The notes: generated by a model not told the origin, from the sequence alone. Shown: positions 35,713-45,957, counted from the stretch's first letter. The stretch is DNA of 64,000 nucleotides from an uncultured Prolixibacteraceae bacterium (GCA_913063265.1 CAJXZG010000012.1:23557-87556), one strand, 5' to 3'. Program-made: numbers and translations.

Positions 35713-37065
35713 ATGAAAAATGTTGATGAATTAGCGAATGCAGATATTGGCCGTTTAATGTTGAAATACTTTATTCCGGCATTTATTGGCGTATTTCTAA
35801 ATGCATTGTATAACATAGTCGATCGAATATTTATCGGACAAGGTGTAAGTGCAGAGGCGCTATCAGGAATTTCAGTAGTTTTTCCGGTAATGCTTATAAT
35901 GATGGGATTTGGAATGCTGATAGGAATTGGAACCGGTGTACTTGTTTCAATAAACCTGGGAAAGAAAGATTTCAATGCCGCCGAAAAAACTATAGGTACC
36001 GGATTTTTACTTATGATTTTGGTTTCAGTAACTGTAATGATTGTTACGTATATTTTAAAAGAGCCTATTTTACGTTCTTTTGGTTCAACTCCCGAAACTT
36101 TTACTTATGCCAATGATTATTTGAATATAATTCTTGCCGGAACGCTGTTTATGGTTGTTGGATTTTCATTAAATAATGTTATTCGTTCAGAGGGGAATGC
36201 AAGAATTGCAATGTTTTCAATGATTATTAGCTCCGTAAGCAATATAGTCCTTGATTATGTATTTATTTTCTGGTTTGATATGGGAGTGAAAGGAGCTGCT
36301 CTGGCAACTGTAATTTCCATGTTTATGCTTATGGTTTGGGTAATAATTCATTTTCGTAGCAAACGTTCTGTAATTAAGTTGAAGCCTGTTAATATCAGCT
36401 TAGACATTGGCATTTTAAAGGAAATTATTGCCATTGGAATGGCACCATTTTCTATGCAAATAGCAAACAGTTTTGTTCAGGGATTACTTAACAAGAAACT
36501 AATATTCTTCGGAGGTGATTTGGCAGCAGGTGCAATGGGGATTATTAACTCTGTAGTTACCTTATTTATTATGGCTATAGTGGCGATAAATATGGCTTCG
36601 CAACCCATCATCGGATTTAACTATGGAGCTAAATCAGCAGAAAGGGTTAAAGAAGCGCTGAGGATTGCACTAATTTCAGCTACCGTTATTGCAGTGGGAG
36701 CATTTATTCTGATAGAATCCATACCCGGATTAATTGTAAACCTCTTTAATAATGACAATGAACAGTTATACGAAATTGCAGTAAATGGAATACGCTTAGT
36801 AGTTCTTGCTTTCCCGATTGTAGGATTTCAGGTTGTAGCTTCCAATTTTTTTCAATCTGTGGGTAAGGCAAAAATTGCAATGTTTGCAACTCTTTTCAGA
36901 CAGGTGATAATGTTAATTCCCTTAATTTTAATTTTGCCAACTTTTTGGGAGATTAATGGTATCTGGCTTGCATTTCCATTGGCCGATACCATGTCTGCAA
37001 TTGCGGTTACCTTTTTAACTATTCGCGAATGGAAAAAATTGAACTACCTGAATTATCCTGAATGA
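35713..37065 (+). CDS. MATE-family multidrug efflux transporter
   Basis: The 450-residue inner-membrane protein has 12 predicted helices in two MatE halves (about 15-175 and 235-400). The N-terminal LMLKYFIPAFIGVFLNALYNIVDRIFIGQGVSAEALSGISVVFPV and FNYGAKSAERVKEA motifs are typical. It exchanges Na+ or H+ for cationic compounds; substrate unknown. Its TGA overlaps the ATG of the next gene by 4 bp, implying translational coupling. Confidence 0.93.
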   Translation: MKNVDELANADIGRLMLKYFIPAFIGVFLNALYNIVDRIFIGQGVSAEALSGISVVFPVMLIMMGFGMLIGIGTGVLVSINLGKKDFNAAEKTIGTGFLLMILVSVTVMIVTYILKEPILRSFGSTPETFTYANDYLNIILAGTLFMVVGFSLNNVIRSEGNARIAMFSMIISSVSNIVLDYVFIFWFDMGVKGAALATVISMFMLMVWVIIHFRSKRSVIKLKPVNISLDIGILKEIIAIGMAPFSMQIANSFVQGLLNKKLIFFGGDLAAGAMGIINSVVTLFIMAIVAINMASQPIIGFNYGAKSAERVKEALRIALISATVIAVGAFILIESIPGLIVNLFNNDNEQLYEIAVNGIRLVVLAFPIVGFQVVASNFFQSVGKAKIAMFATLFRQVIMLIPLILILPTFWEINGIWLAFPLADTMSAIAVTFLTIREWKKLNYLNYPE

Positions 37066-37481
37066 GATATATTAAAATAGTATTTGTTCCGATATTGATT
37101 TTTGCTTCGATTTACATCTTAATTTATCAACCACAGATCTTGGAAATACCGGTATTTAAAAGCCTGAATTTACCCCTGGGCTCATTAATCTCATGGTTAT
37201 TGGTTTTTCTTATTCCAATGTTTTTTTACCTAAACCTGGGGTTTAGGTCCGATTCAAAAGCACAGCAATGGTTGAAAATAATATTAAAGGTTAATATTTT
37301 GGTCAGTTTGCTCTGGGGATTTATATCATATTTAATTGCCGGAAACTGGAATTTTATTTTCACAAATAACACAGGTTTGATGAGATGGATTGGATTTACC
37401 ACAATTATTGTAATAACACCTTTATTAATATTTCTTTTTTGGGTTGTTTTAAAATTGATACGGTTATTTCAAAAAGAATGA
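37062..37481 (+). CDS. Small membrane protein coupled to the MATE gene
   Basis: The 139-residue protein has four transmembrane helices (about 5-22, 41-58, 70-92, 108-133) and a short basic tail. I do not recognise a family. The ATGA overlap with the MATE gene means both are translated together, so it may be a partner of the exporter. Confidence 0.7.
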   Translation: MRYIKIVFVPILIFASIYILIYQPQILEIPVFKSLNLPLGSLISWLLVFLIPMFFYLNLGFRSDSKAQQWLKIILKVNILVSLLWGFISYLIAGNWNFIFTNNTGLMRWIGFTTIIVITPLLIFLFWVVLKLIRLFQKE

Positions 37482-37547
37482 TATTCTTTCATTTTAAGAA
37501 TTTTAGAATAATTTTCCGAAAAAAGATTTTTAAAGTGTTTATATAAA

Positions 37548-40346
37548 TTATTTTAACTTATCCTTCAAAGCATTTCCCGTATATGATCCTACCGTATTTA
37601 TCAAGTCTTCAGGCGTTCCTTCAAAAACCAGATTACCCCCTTTATCTCCACCTTCAGGACCTAAATCAATAATCCAGTCTGCCGATTTAATAATCTCCAT
37701 GTTGTGTTCGATGATAATTATTGAGTGTCCTCTGGATATTAATGCATTAAATGAATCAAGTAATTTTTTAATATCATGAAAATGTAATCCGGTTGTAGGT
37801 TCATCAAAAATAAACAGCGTAGGTGAGTCTTTCTCTAAAGCAAGGAAGGAAGCCAGTTTAACACGTTGGCTTTCTCCGCCTGAAAGTGTACTTGATGATT
37901 GTCCGAGTTTTATATAGCCTAAACCAACATCCTGAAGCGGTTTTAGCCGTTTGGTAATTTTTTTCTCTGTAGAAGTTTCTCCTTTTGAAAATAGTTCAAT
38001 CGCTTGATTGACTGTTAAATTTAATATGTCATCAATACTTTTCCCGTTATATTTTACATCCAAAATATCTTCCTTAAATCGTTTCCCGTTACAACTTTCG
38101 CACAGAAGAAAAACATCGGCGAGAAATTGCATTTCTACTTTAATTGTTCCTTCTCCCTGGCATTCCTCACATCTGCCACCATCAACATTAAAAGAAAAGT
38201 GGGAAGGTTTTAATCCCTGCACTTTAGCTGACTGCTGAATCGAAAATAATTTTCTGATCTCATCGTAAGCTTTCAAATAGGTTACAGGGTTGGAACGTGA
38301 TGATTTTCCAATGGGATTTTGATCAATAAATTCCAAAGATGAAATTTGTTTATAATCTCCCAAAACTGCATCATGATGACCGGCCCGCTCACCATAACCG
38401 CCTAGCATTTTTGTTAACGCAGGTGTCAGTATTTTTGAAACCAATGACGATTTTCCTGATCCACTAACACCGGTTACTACAGTTATAATATTTAAAGGAA
38501 ATTTTAATGATAAATTTTTTAGGTTGTTTTCTCTGGCTCCAATTATTTCAATAAAATTGCTCCATTTTCTTCTATATTGAGGGATTTCAATTTTTTCTTT
38601 ACCTGTTAAATATTTTGTGGTTAAACTGTCAGGTTTGTTTTCCAGTTGTACATGATTTCCCTGGAATACTACCTCGCCACCATGAACACCGGCAAAGGGG
38701 CCAATATCAATTATTTCATCCGCAGCGCGAATAATATCTTCATCATGTTCCACAACCAAAACAGTATTTCCAATTTTTTGAAGTTTTCGTAATACAGTTA
38801 TTAATCGGTCCGAATCTCTCGAGTGCAGCCCAATACTGGGTTCATCAAGAATATAAAGTGAGCCCACCAGGCTGCTTCCCAATGAAGTAGCAAGATTAAT
38901 TCTCTGAGATTCACCACCAGACAGTGTTGAGGACAATCTGTTTAAAGTTAAATAACCAAGTCCTACATCGCATAAAAAAGTTAATCGACTTGTAATCTCT
39001 ATTAATATTCGTTTTGCAATTTCCAGTTCGTGACTCGTTAATTTAATTTTTTCAAAAAAATCTTTTAATTCCGAAACCGGAAGTAAAACGAGCTCCTGTA
39101 ATGATTTTCCTAAAATCTTAACATATCCGGCTTCTTTTTTAAGCCTACTTCCTTTGCATTCGGGGCAAATGGTTTTTCCCCTGTAACGCGATAACATCAC
39201 ACGGTATTGGATCTTGTAACTTTGCTCTTCCAAATGTTTGAAAAAACGGTTTAATCCTTTAAAGTATTTATTACCTGTCCAGATTAGGAATTTTTGTGCT
39301 TCTGTTAATTCATAAAATGGTTTGTGAACCGGGAAATCAAACTTTTCTGCCGAATATATCAATTCATTTTTCCATTCGCTCATTTTTTCTCCTTTCCAGC
39401 ATGCAATGGCATCCTGGTATATTGAAAGTGATTTATTCGGAATCACCAAATCTTCATCAATCCCTATAACCTTACCATATCCTTCACATGTCGGGCAGGC
39501 ACCAACAGGATTATTAAAGCTAAACATATGAACCGATGGTTCTTCAAACTGAATTCCATCGGCTACAAACAAGTTTGAAAAGGACCGGCTAATAATTTTA
39601 TCGGAATATACCTTTACAATACATTCACCATGCCCTTCAAAAAAGGCTGTTTCAATCGAATCAGCCATTCTGCTTTGAGCATCTTCGTCAGAATCTACAG
39701 CCAATCTGTCGACAACTATGTTACATGAACCTTTGCAGAAATTGTCTTTGCCTGATTTGATTAGCTCATCAATTTTAAATATTTCATCGTTGGACTCAAG
39801 TCTTGTAAATCCTTGCTGAAGTAATAATTCCGCTTCCTGAAGCACAGTTCGACCCTCTTTTTGAATCAGGGGAGAAGCAATTACCAACCTGGTTTGATAT
39901 GGAAAAGAATTGATAAATTCCATCACATCAGAAACACGCTCACGTTTAACGACTTCGCCTGTTACTGGTGAAATTGTTTTTCCAATTCGTGCATATAAAA
40001 GTTTTAAGTAGTCATAAATTTCTGTCGATGTGCCAACTGTAGACCGTGGATTTCTTGTATTCACCTTTTGTTCAATTGCAATGGCAGGTGGAATACCTTT
40101 TATAAAATCTACCTCAGGTTTATTTATTCTTCCTAAAAACTGTCGGGCATAGGAAGATAAACTTTCTACATATCTTCTTTGGCCTTCAGCAAAAAGTGTG
40201 TCAAAAGCCAGTGAGGATTTTCCAGAGCCTGATACTCCGGTAACTACGATAAATTTGTTCAAAGGAATTTTTAGGCTTATTCGCTTCAAATTATGAACGC
40301 GTGCATTTTTAATTTCAATGAATTTATTAATACTTTTATTTGGCAT
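37548..40346 (-). CDS. uvrA: Excinuclease ABC subunit A
   Basis: UvrA is the damage-recognition ATPase of nucleotide excision repair. The 932-residue protein contains two ABC ATPase halves with Walker A GVSGSGKSSL (near residue 37 and again near 630), two signature LSGGESQR motifs, and Walker B FIFDEPTTGL. Zinc modules CPTCEGYGK, CPECKGSR and CEECQGEGT...CESCNGKRF are present. Start and length are standard. Bacteroidota often carry two UvrA proteins; the segment YIKGIPPAIAIEQKVNTRNPRSTVG suggests which paralogue group, but I cannot settle whether this is the primary one. Single gene. Confidence 0.95.
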   Translation of the reverse strand: MPNKSINKFIEIKNARVHNLKRISLKIPLNKFIVVTGVSGSGKSSLAFDTLFAEGQRRYVESLSSYARQFLGRINKPEVDFIKGIPPAIAIEQKVNTRNPRSTVGTSTEIYDYLKLLYARIGKTISPVTGEVVKRERVSDVMEFINSFPYQTRLVIASPLIQKEGRTVLQEAELLLQQGFTRLESNDEIFKIDELIKSGKDNFCKGSCNIVVDRLAVDSDEDAQSRMADSIETAFFEGHGECIVKVYSDKIISRSFSNLFVADGIQFEEPSVHMFSFNNPVGACPTCEGYGKVIGIDEDLVIPNKSLSIYQDAIACWKGEKMSEWKNELIYSAEKFDFPVHKPFYELTEAQKFLIWTGNKYFKGLNRFFKHLEEQSYKIQYRVMLSRYRGKTICPECKGSRLKKEAGYVKILGKSLQELVLLPVSELKDFFEKIKLTSHELEIAKRILIEITSRLTFLCDVGLGYLTLNRLSSTLSGGESQRINLATSLGSSLVGSLYILDEPSIGLHSRDSDRLITVLRKLQKIGNTVLVVEHDEDIIRAADEIIDIGPFAGVHGGEVVFQGNHVQLENKPDSLTTKYLTGKEKIEIPQYRRKWSNFIEIIGARENNLKNLSLKFPLNIITVVTGVSGSGKSSLVSKILTPALTKMLGGYGERAGHHDAVLGDYKQISSLEFIDQNPIGKSSRSNPVTYLKAYDEIRKLFSIQQSAKVQGLKPSHFSFNVDGGRCEECQGEGTIKVEMQFLADVFLLCESCNGKRFKEDILDVKYNGKSIDDILNLTVNQAIELFSKGETSTEKKITKRLKPLQDVGLGYIKLGQSSSTLSGGESQRVKLASFLALEKDSPTLFIFDEPTTGLHFHDIKKLLDSFNALISRGHSIIIIEHNMEIIKSADWIIDLGPEGGDKGGNLVFEGTPEDLINTVGSYTGNALKDKLK

Positions 40347-40506
40347 ATAAATTGTTCAGCATTATAATATTTTGTTAAAAATTTGTATTTTTCATTAAAA
40401 TATCACATTTTTACCGATGCTAAAATAATAAATTGTTTCACTTCACTTTAAATAAAGGACGCCTATAGAAAAAATATACTTTTTGTTTAAACTTAAATAG
40501 AAGGTA

Positions 40507-41100
40507 ATGTCTACAGAAAAATATCTGAGCGACAATGAGCTCGTTCAGCGATTTATAGGCGGTGATCAATATTCACTTGAGATTTTAATTCACAGACATA
40601 AAAGCAGGGTGTTTTCGTACATTTTGCTTATTGTCAAAAAACAGGAATTGGCCGAAGACATATTCCAGGAAACTTTTATTAAAGTTATCCGCTCGCTCAA
40701 AAAAGGAAAGTACATTGAAAACGGCAAGTTTGTTTCATGGGTATTGCGAATCTCACACAACCTGATTATTGATCATTTTCGTAAAGAAAAATTAAAGGGA
40801 ACTGTTTCAAACGATAGTTTAGAAGTTGACATTTTTAATTCGCAGCGTTTCTCAGAAGATACAATTGAAGACCAGATGGTGACCTCCCAGATTTTAAGCG
40901 AGGTAAAAGATTTAATTAATGAACTGCCTGAAGATCAACAGCAGGTAATTATTATGCGTCATTATCTGGATTTAAGCTTTAAGGAAATTGCTGAACAAAC
41001 CGGAGTTAGTATAAATACTGCATTGGGTAGAATGCGATACGCTTTGATAAACCTCAGAAAATTAGTTGAAAAAAAGAATCTTATACTAACCAAGTTTTAA
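40507..41100 (+). CDS. ECF-type RNA polymerase sigma factor
   Basis: The 197-residue protein has region 2 (about 25-95; LIHRHKSRVFSYILLIVKKQELAEDIFQETFIKVIRSLKKG, FVSWVLRISHNLIIDHFRK) and region 4 (about 135-190; LPEDQQQVIIMRHYLDLSFKEIAEQTGVSINTALGRMRYALINLRK). No anti-sigma gene with membrane helices follows; instead a 73-codon soluble protein gene lies 66 bp downstream. Confidence 0.93.
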   Translation: MSTEKYLSDNELVQRFIGGDQYSLEILIHRHKSRVFSYILLIVKKQELAEDIFQETFIKVIRSLKKGKYIENGKFVSWVLRISHNLIIDHFRKEKLKGTVSNDSLEVDIFNSQRFSEDTIEDQMVTSQILSEVKDLINELPEDQQQVIIMRHYLDLSFKEIAEQTGVSINTALGRMRYALINLRKLVEKKNLILTKF

Positions 41101-41166
41101 CTATTGTTAACACAATAAATAATATTAACAGGCGTTTTAGTTTCAGTTGTAAATCTTAAAGTGCCT

Positions 41167-41388
41167 ATGATAAAACATTCTACCTTAATTTATTTAGTTA
41201 ACAGTTTTCAGTCAGAATTAAAAAGCGTAAATTTAGTTGAAACAGAAGTTGACAGAGATCCGGAAATGACAAAAAAAATTGAGCAGTCGCCTCCGGACAG
41301 GATAGTGGAAAATATTTTAAACTTCGCCCGGTCTTACGAAGTTATGGAATCTGAAAAAGTCGGGCACGTTGAAATGAACTTAAATTAA
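41167..41388 (+). CDS. Small protein downstream of an ECF sigma gene
   Basis: The frame can start at GTG 41161 or ATG 41167 (73 residues); the ATG is preferred. The product is acidic and soluble, with a C-terminal helix IVENILNFARSYEVM. Helices of the form NILNYS/FA-RSxEV recur in short proteins next to ECF sigma factors in Bacteroidota, so it may control or be controlled by the sigma factor, but this is position-based inference. A terminator follows directly. Confidence 0.68.
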   Translation: MIKHSTLIYLVNSFQSELKSVNLVETEVDRDPEMTKKIEQSPPDRIVENILNFARSYEVMESEKVGHVEMNLN

Positions 41389-41427
41389 AAAAACGAGATG
41401 TCTAAAATTAGGCATCTCGTTTTTTTT
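41387..41427 (+). terminator. Terminator of the sigma operon
   Basis: A stem of about 15 bp containing one G-U pair, with A run before and eight T residues after the right arm. Confidence 0.9.
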
Positions 41428-41703
41428 CTTTCTGATTTTAAAAAAGAATGGTTTTTTTTCTGAGACTGTAATCTACATGCTCCCTTTTTCATTTGTGTAA
41501 AAATTGAAAGTTTGTCTGTTGTATTTCTATTGGCTGATTATATGTTATAGATTGAAAATGACCTCGTATACTTAAACAATACCGGCATCTGATGTAAAAT
41601 TAATTAAAGCTTGAAAAAAGATTAAATAAGTATTGTTTTTCTGGAAATATTGGCTTAATTTAGTGATATTAAAATAATATCATTATAATTTAAAATTAAT
41701 GTC

Positions 41704-42549
41704 ATGGAAAAACAATACAATGGTCTGTCAGGTTACATGTTTCTTTTTTTAGAACTGATTTTAATTGCAGTTATAGTCTTCGGTTTTATTAGGGGAATGA
41801 TTCTTCCTTCAGTATTACTAATTCCTGTTTTTATTCTGATTGCTATAGGATTTACTGTTGTTGATCCCAATCAGAGTTGTGTAATGATTTTGTTTGGAGC
41901 TTACAAGGGAACTATCAAAACCAATGGTTTTTACTGGGTGAATCCTTTTTTTGTAAGAAAAAAGATTTCGCTTCGTGCCCGTAATTTTGATAGTGAAACC
42001 ATTAAAGTAAACGACAAACTGGGTAATCCGATTATGATTGGATTGGTTTTGGTATGGAAAGTGGAAGAAACTTACAAAGCAGCATTTGGAGTAGATGAAT
42101 ATGAGCATTTTGTAGTTGTTCAAAGTGAAGCTGCGTTAAGAAAATTAGCCGGTTTGTATCCTTATGACAATATTGAGGATGAGTCAGCTAAAGTTACTTT
42201 GCGCGATGGTACTGAAGAGGTGAATAATGAACTGGAAAGGGAAATCATTGAACGGCTTGATATTGCCGGAATTGAAGTCATCGAAGCCCGAATTAATCAC
42301 ATTGCTTATGCCCAGGAAATAGCACAAGCCATGTTAAAACGCCAGCAGGCAACTGCCATTGTCGCTGCCAGGTATAAGATTGTTGAAGGTGCGGTTAGTA
42401 TGGTTGAAATGGCCCTTGACGAATTAAATGAAAAAGAAATTGTGGATTTGGATGAAGAGAAAAAGGCAACAATGGTTAGTAATTTAATGGTAGTACTGTG
42501 TGGTGATAAAGATGCTACACCGATTGTAAATACGGGAACCATTTATTAA
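41704..42549 (+). CDS. SPFH-domain (stomatin/prohibitin-like) membrane protein
   Basis: The 281-residue protein has one or two N-terminal transmembrane helices (about 10-55) and an SPFH domain (about 55-215; VVDPNQSCVMILFGAYKGTIKTNGFYWVNPFF, SLRARNFDSETIKVNDKLGNPIMIGLVLVWKV). A helical tail with coiled-coil ARYKIVEGAVSMVEMALDEL follows. SPFH proteins form large membrane rings that organise lipid or protease domains. It heads a unit with an unknown membrane protein (5 bp gap) and a ribbon-helix-helix gene. Confidence 0.9.
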   Translation: MEKQYNGLSGYMFLFLELILIAVIVFGFIRGMILPSVLLIPVFILIAIGFTVVDPNQSCVMILFGAYKGTIKTNGFYWVNPFFVRKKISLRARNFDSETIKVNDKLGNPIMIGLVLVWKVEETYKAAFGVDEYEHFVVVQSEAALRKLAGLYPYDNIEDESAKVTLRDGTEEVNNELEREIIERLDIAGIEVIEARINHIAYAQEIAQAMLKRQQATAIVAARYKIVEGAVSMVEMALDELNEKEIVDLDEEKKATMVSNLMVVLCGDKDATPIVNTGTIY

Positions 42550-42554
42550 ATAAA

Positions 42555-43211
42555 ATGGAAAAGCTTTTGTTTAAAGAAGAGCAGCGTTTTACACAGTGGT
42601 GGATGTGGTTATTACTGATTTTCGCACTTTTAGCCATCATTGTCCCTGTGGTGAATGCAATTTCCAAAGATATGGCAGATAATGACTCGTTGAATTCACG
42701 CCTGATTCTTTATGGTGTTGTTGCTGTAATATTTTTACTGGCTGTAATCATTGTTACCTTGTTTATTCGGCTAAAAACCAAAATTACTTACGATGGTATT
42801 TGTTTTGCCTATTTTCCTTTTCGAAGAAAATGGGAAAAAATATCTAAAAAGGATATTAAAAGGTATGAAGTCAGAAAGTATCGGGCAAATCGTGAATTTG
42901 GTGGGTATGGAATGAAAAATAAACGAAAATCCGGAAGGGCTTTTACAATTTCCGGGAATACTGGTTTGCAACTTTATTTTAAAGACGGTAAAAAGCTTTT
43001 GATTGGCACCCAAAAGAAACAAGCCATTAAACATGCCATGGATAAACTTTGTGCAGACATGGAGCTAAGCCCAAAACCTGAAAAAGTTGTAGTTACTAAG
43101 AGTGATCCCTGGTTAACGGGTAAAGCAAAGAAGGTATTAATAATCTTGGCTTTAGAGTTGGCACTGGCCATTATTATTTTTGGTCTAATTCAACTTTTTA
43201 ATTTGTTCTAA
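42555..43211 (+). CDS. Membrane protein of SPFH operon (unknown)
   Basis: The 218-residue protein has two N-terminal transmembrane helices (about 15-35 and 50-70), a cytoplasmic beta-rich region (YDGICFAYFPFRRKWEKISKKDIKRYEV...GNTGLQLYFKDGKKLLIGTQKKQAIKHAMDKL) that looks PH-like, and a C-terminal helix. No family recognised. Tight spacing with the SPFH gene and the small RHH gene suggests one operon. Confidence 0.7.
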   Translation: MEKLLFKEEQRFTQWWMWLLLIFALLAIIVPVVNAISKDMADNDSLNSRLILYGVVAVIFLLAVIIVTLFIRLKTKITYDGICFAYFPFRRKWEKISKKDIKRYEVRKYRANREFGGYGMKNKRKSGRAFTISGNTGLQLYFKDGKKLLIGTQKKQAIKHAMDKLCADMELSPKPEKVVVTKSDPWLTGKAKKVLIILALELALAIIIFGLIQLFNLF

Positions 43212-43227
43212 AGAGAGGAAGGATAAC

Positions 43228-43395
43228 ATGGCGAAGAAAAAATCATTTGTATTACGTGTAAGTCCTGAAATGATGGAGGCGGTAGAGAAATGGGCAGCCG
43301 ATGATTTTAGGAGCATCAACGGGCAATTGGAATGGATTATTCATAATGCTCTAAAAGATGCAAAAAGATTAAAGAAAAATCAGAAAAACGAATAA
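43228..43395 (+). CDS. Arc-type ribbon-helix-helix protein, 55 residues
   Basis: An ATG at 43228, preceded by an AGGAAGGA Shine-Dalgarno-like stretch, opens a 55-codon frame. The N-terminal strand KKKSFVLRVSPEMM is followed by helices EAVEKWAADDF and SINGQLEWIIHNALKDA, the classic Arc/MetJ-type fold in which the strand contacts DNA and two chains form the dimer. It ends the SPFH unit, 16 bp after the previous stop. No toxin gene is adjacent, so it is more likely a regulator than an antitoxin, but targets are unknown. Confidence 0.83.
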   Translation: MAKKKSFVLRVSPEMMEAVEKWAADDFRSINGQLEWIIHNALKDAKRLKKNQKNE

Positions 43396-43548
43396 CGTAA
43401 ATTGAAATAGAAAACATTTGAACAGATTCAAACTGACAATATGATACAAATTTGAGAATGGGATTTACGTTAAAAGAGGTGATTAGCCCGGTAGTTTCAG
43501 GATATGAAAATTCCATCATTTACCTTAGAAATTTAAAAAATTAAACAG

Positions 43549-43749
43549 ATGAATTATTATGGAATTTTAATGATACTGATTGGATGCTTTTTTGTTATTA
43601 GTGCCTTAAGAAAAAGCAGCTTCGTAATTTATCAAATCCTTGTCGAGAAATCGAAGAAATTGTGGGGTGATAAAGTACATGTATTTTACTTGTTTTCCGG
43701 CATATTGATAATTATTGTTGGAATATTATTAACGATTGGTGGTATATGA
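43549..43749 (+). CDS. Small two-helix membrane protein
   Basis: The 66-residue product has an N-terminal helix (YGILMILIGCFFVISAL), a basic loop (RKSSFVIYQILVEKSKKLWGDK) and a second helix (FYLFSGILIIIVGILLTIGGI). I do not recognise it. It is separated from the RHH gene by 153 bp that hold only a 28-codon frame. Confidence 0.65.
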   Translation: MNYYGILMILIGCFFVISALRKSSFVIYQILVEKSKKLWGDKVHVFYLFSGILIIIVGILLTIGGI

Positions 43750-43855
43750 TACAAGTTTTAATTGAAGCATTACACCATAATATTTTGAAACAATCTGCTG
43801 TTAACTGTAACAGATTTGCCGAATGTGTACCAATAATTAAACAAACAATTAAACA

Positions 43856-44065
43856 ATGAAAAAACATTATAACTGTGCAAAATGCGGCTCCTGGGAGTAT
43901 GAATCAGATTCAATCAGAACAACCGGTTCTGGATTTACCCGATTCTTTGATATTCAAAACAGAAAATTTATTGCCATTTCGTGCGCAAAATGCGGATATA
44001 CGGAATTGTATAAAGCAGGCAGAGGTAGTACAGCAGGAAGTATTTTAGATTTTTTGACCACTTAA
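43856..44065 (+). CDS. YpzJ-like zinc-ribbon protein
   Basis: The 69-residue protein shows two CxxC knuckles, CAKCGS (8-13) and CAKCGY (44-49), that form a zinc ribbon, with GSGFTRFFDIQNRKFIAIS between. It matches the Zn-ribbon nucleic-acid-binding family seen in many bacteria (YpzJ-like). Cytoplasmic, function unknown. Stands alone upstream of pfp. Confidence 0.85.
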   Translation: MKKHYNCAKCGSWEYESDSIRTTGSGFTRFFDIQNRKFIAISCAKCGYTELYKAGRGSTAGSILDFLTT

Positions 44066-44208
44066 AACTTTAATATTCTTCTAAAATCTCAAATTGCCTT
44101 TAAGAAAACATTTTTGGTTTCAACCAAACAGTTACTCTTTCCCTCTTAACTTTATCTTAAATCCTTGTCTGTAAATTTTGTAACATAGGATTTCGAGCTA
44201 AAATCCTT

Positions 44209-44216
44209 TATTTTTG
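44209..44216 (+). promoter_or_regulatory. Candidate -7 element of pfp
   Basis: TATTTTTG fits TAnnTTTG; the upstream TTTG is 28 bp away, longer than normal. A start near 44222 would give a leader of about 31 nt. Confidence 0.4.
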
Positions 44217-44252
44217 ATTTGCATTAAAAGAAAACTATAATTAATAACAGAC

Positions 44253-45905
44253 ATGAATATTAGTGCTTTACAAAAAGAAAGGGCGAAATACCAGCCTAAA
44301 CTACCGAAGTCTTTAAATGGAACCGTAAAATTGGTTGAAGGTGTAAAAACCGAATCGGTTGCCGACCAAAAGGAAATCGAGGAATTATTTCCAAATACTT
44401 ACGGAATGCCATTAATTAGTTTTGAAGAGGGCAGTGATGCAAAAGAAAATGCTCCCGTAAATGTTGGAGTAATTTTATCCGGAGGACAGGCTCCGGGTGG
44501 GCATAATGTAATTTCAGGAATATTTGATGGAATTAAAAGTATTAATCCTGCAAGCAGGTTATTTGGATTCTTAGGTGGACCGGGAGGATTGGTTGATCAT
44601 AAATATATCGAATTAACAGCTGATATTATTGATGAATACAGAAATACCGGAGGTTTTGATATTATTGGCTCAGGACGTACAAAACTTGAGGAAACAGCAC
44701 AGTTTGACAAAGGACTTGAAGTAGCTCGTGAGTTAGGATTGAATGCACTCGTAGTAATCGGCGGTGACGATTCGAATACAAATGCCTGTGTTTTAGCAGA
44801 ATATTATGCTTCTATAAATGCCGGTGTTCAGGTAATTGGTTGCCCGAAAACAATTGATGGTGACTTAAAAAACGAAATGATTGAAACATCATTTGGTTTT
44901 GATACTGCAACAAAAGTTTATTCAGAGTTAATCGGTAACATTCAGCGTGATGCCAATTCTGCTAAAAAATACTGGCACTTTATCAAATTAATGGGACGTT
45001 CAGCTTCTCATATTGGTCTGGAATGTGCACTTAAAACCCAACCCAATATTACTTTGATTTCAGAGGAAGTTGCCGAGAAAAAACAAACTTTGTCGGAAGT
45101 AGTAAATTATATGGCTGATATTGTTGTTAACCGTGCAGAAAATGGTGATAACTTCGGTGTTGCTTTAATTCCTGAAGGATTGGTTGAGTTTATTCCGGAA
45201 ATGAAAACTTTAATTTCGGAATTAAACGATTTATTGGCTGAAGGTTCTCTAAAAGAAAAAGAATTTAAACATTTGAAAAAGAGTCACCGTTTGACATGGG
45301 TTGCTGAGCATATTACTCCAAAATCGGCTAAAGTATTTAAATCCCTGCCTAACGGAATTGCAACACAATTAACCCTTGATCGTGATCCTCACGGGAATGT
45401 TCAGGTTTCATTAATTGAAACAGAAAAGCTGTTGGGAGAAATGGTTAAAGAAAGACTGGAAGAGTTGAAAAAGGCCGGAAAATTTTCAGGTAAATTTGGA
45501 ACTCAGTATCACTTCTTTGGATATGAAGGGCGTTGTGCAGCACCATCGAATTTTGACGCTGATTACTGTTATTCATTGGGTTATACTGCATCTGTGTTAA
45601 TCTCAGATGGAAAAACAGGCTATATGTCATCGGTAAGAAATTTAACAGCACCTGCCGAAGACTGGATTGCAGGTGGTGTGCCAATTACAATGATGATGAA
45701 TATGGAAAAACGGCACGGACACATGAAACCTGTTATCCAAAAAGCTTTGGTTGAACTTGATGGAGCACCATACAAATATTTTGTATCGAAACGTGGAGAA
45801 TGGGCATTACATACACATTTTGTCTATCCAGGTCCAATACAATATTTTGGTCCATCAGAAGTATGTGATCCAACAACTGAAACTTTAAAGTTAGAGCAAT
45901 CATAA
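44253..45905 (+). CDS. pfp: Pyrophosphate--fructose 6-phosphate 1-phosphotransferase
   Basis: PFP reversibly phosphorylates fructose 6-phosphate with pyrophosphate instead of ATP. The 550-residue long-type enzyme has [29 protein letters not shown] (the Asp in GGDDS marks PPi use; ATP enzymes have Gly), [24 protein letters not shown], and [19 protein letters not shown]. Length fits the long PFP clade of plants and Bacteroidota. Monocistronic, closed by a GAAA-loop terminator. Confidence 0.96.
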   Translation: MNISALQKERAKYQPKLPKSLNGTVKLVEGVKTESVADQKEIEELFPNTYGMPLISFEEGSDAKENAPVNVGVILSGGQAPGGHNVISGIFDGIKSINPASRLFGFLGGPGGLVDHKYIELTADIIDEYRNTGGFDIIGSGRTKLEETAQFDKGLEVARELGLNALVVIGGDDSNTNACVLAEYYASINAGVQVIGCPKTIDGDLKNEMIETSFGFDTATKVYSELIGNIQRDANSAKKYWHFIKLMGRSASHIGLECALKTQPNITLISEEVAEKKQTLSEVVNYMADIVVNRAENGDNFGVALIPEGLVEFIPEMKTLISELNDLLAEGSLKEKEFKHLKKSHRLTWVAEHITPKSAKVFKSLPNGIATQLTLDRDPHGNVQVSLIETEKLLGEMVKERLEELKKAGKFSGKFGTQYHFFGYEGRCAAPSNFDADYCYSLGYTASVLISDGKTGYMSSVRNLTAPAEDWIAGGVPITMMMNMEKRHGHMKPVIQKALVELDGAPYKYFVSKRGEWALHTHFVYPGPIQYFGPSEVCDPTTETLKLEQS

Positions 45906-45927
45906 GTAAGATTATAAATCTACTATG

Positions 45928-45957
45928 GCCCTTTTGAGAAATCAAAAGGGCTTTTTT
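45928..45957 (+). terminator. Terminator of pfp with GAAA tetraloop
   Basis: A 10-bp perfect stem (45928-45937 with 45942-45951) is capped by a GAAA tetraloop and followed by six T residues. Confidence 0.95.

Noticed and set aside
37548..40346. Antisense frame inside uvrA (38008-38238 on the plus strand)
   Set aside because: It lies within a clear long gene with strong family motifs, and its sequence shows no family features; it is a shadow frame.
43458..43544. 28-codon plus-strand frame between the RHH gene and the two-helix membrane protein
   Set aside because: No ribosome-binding site, no terminator and no recognisable features; too weak to call a gene.
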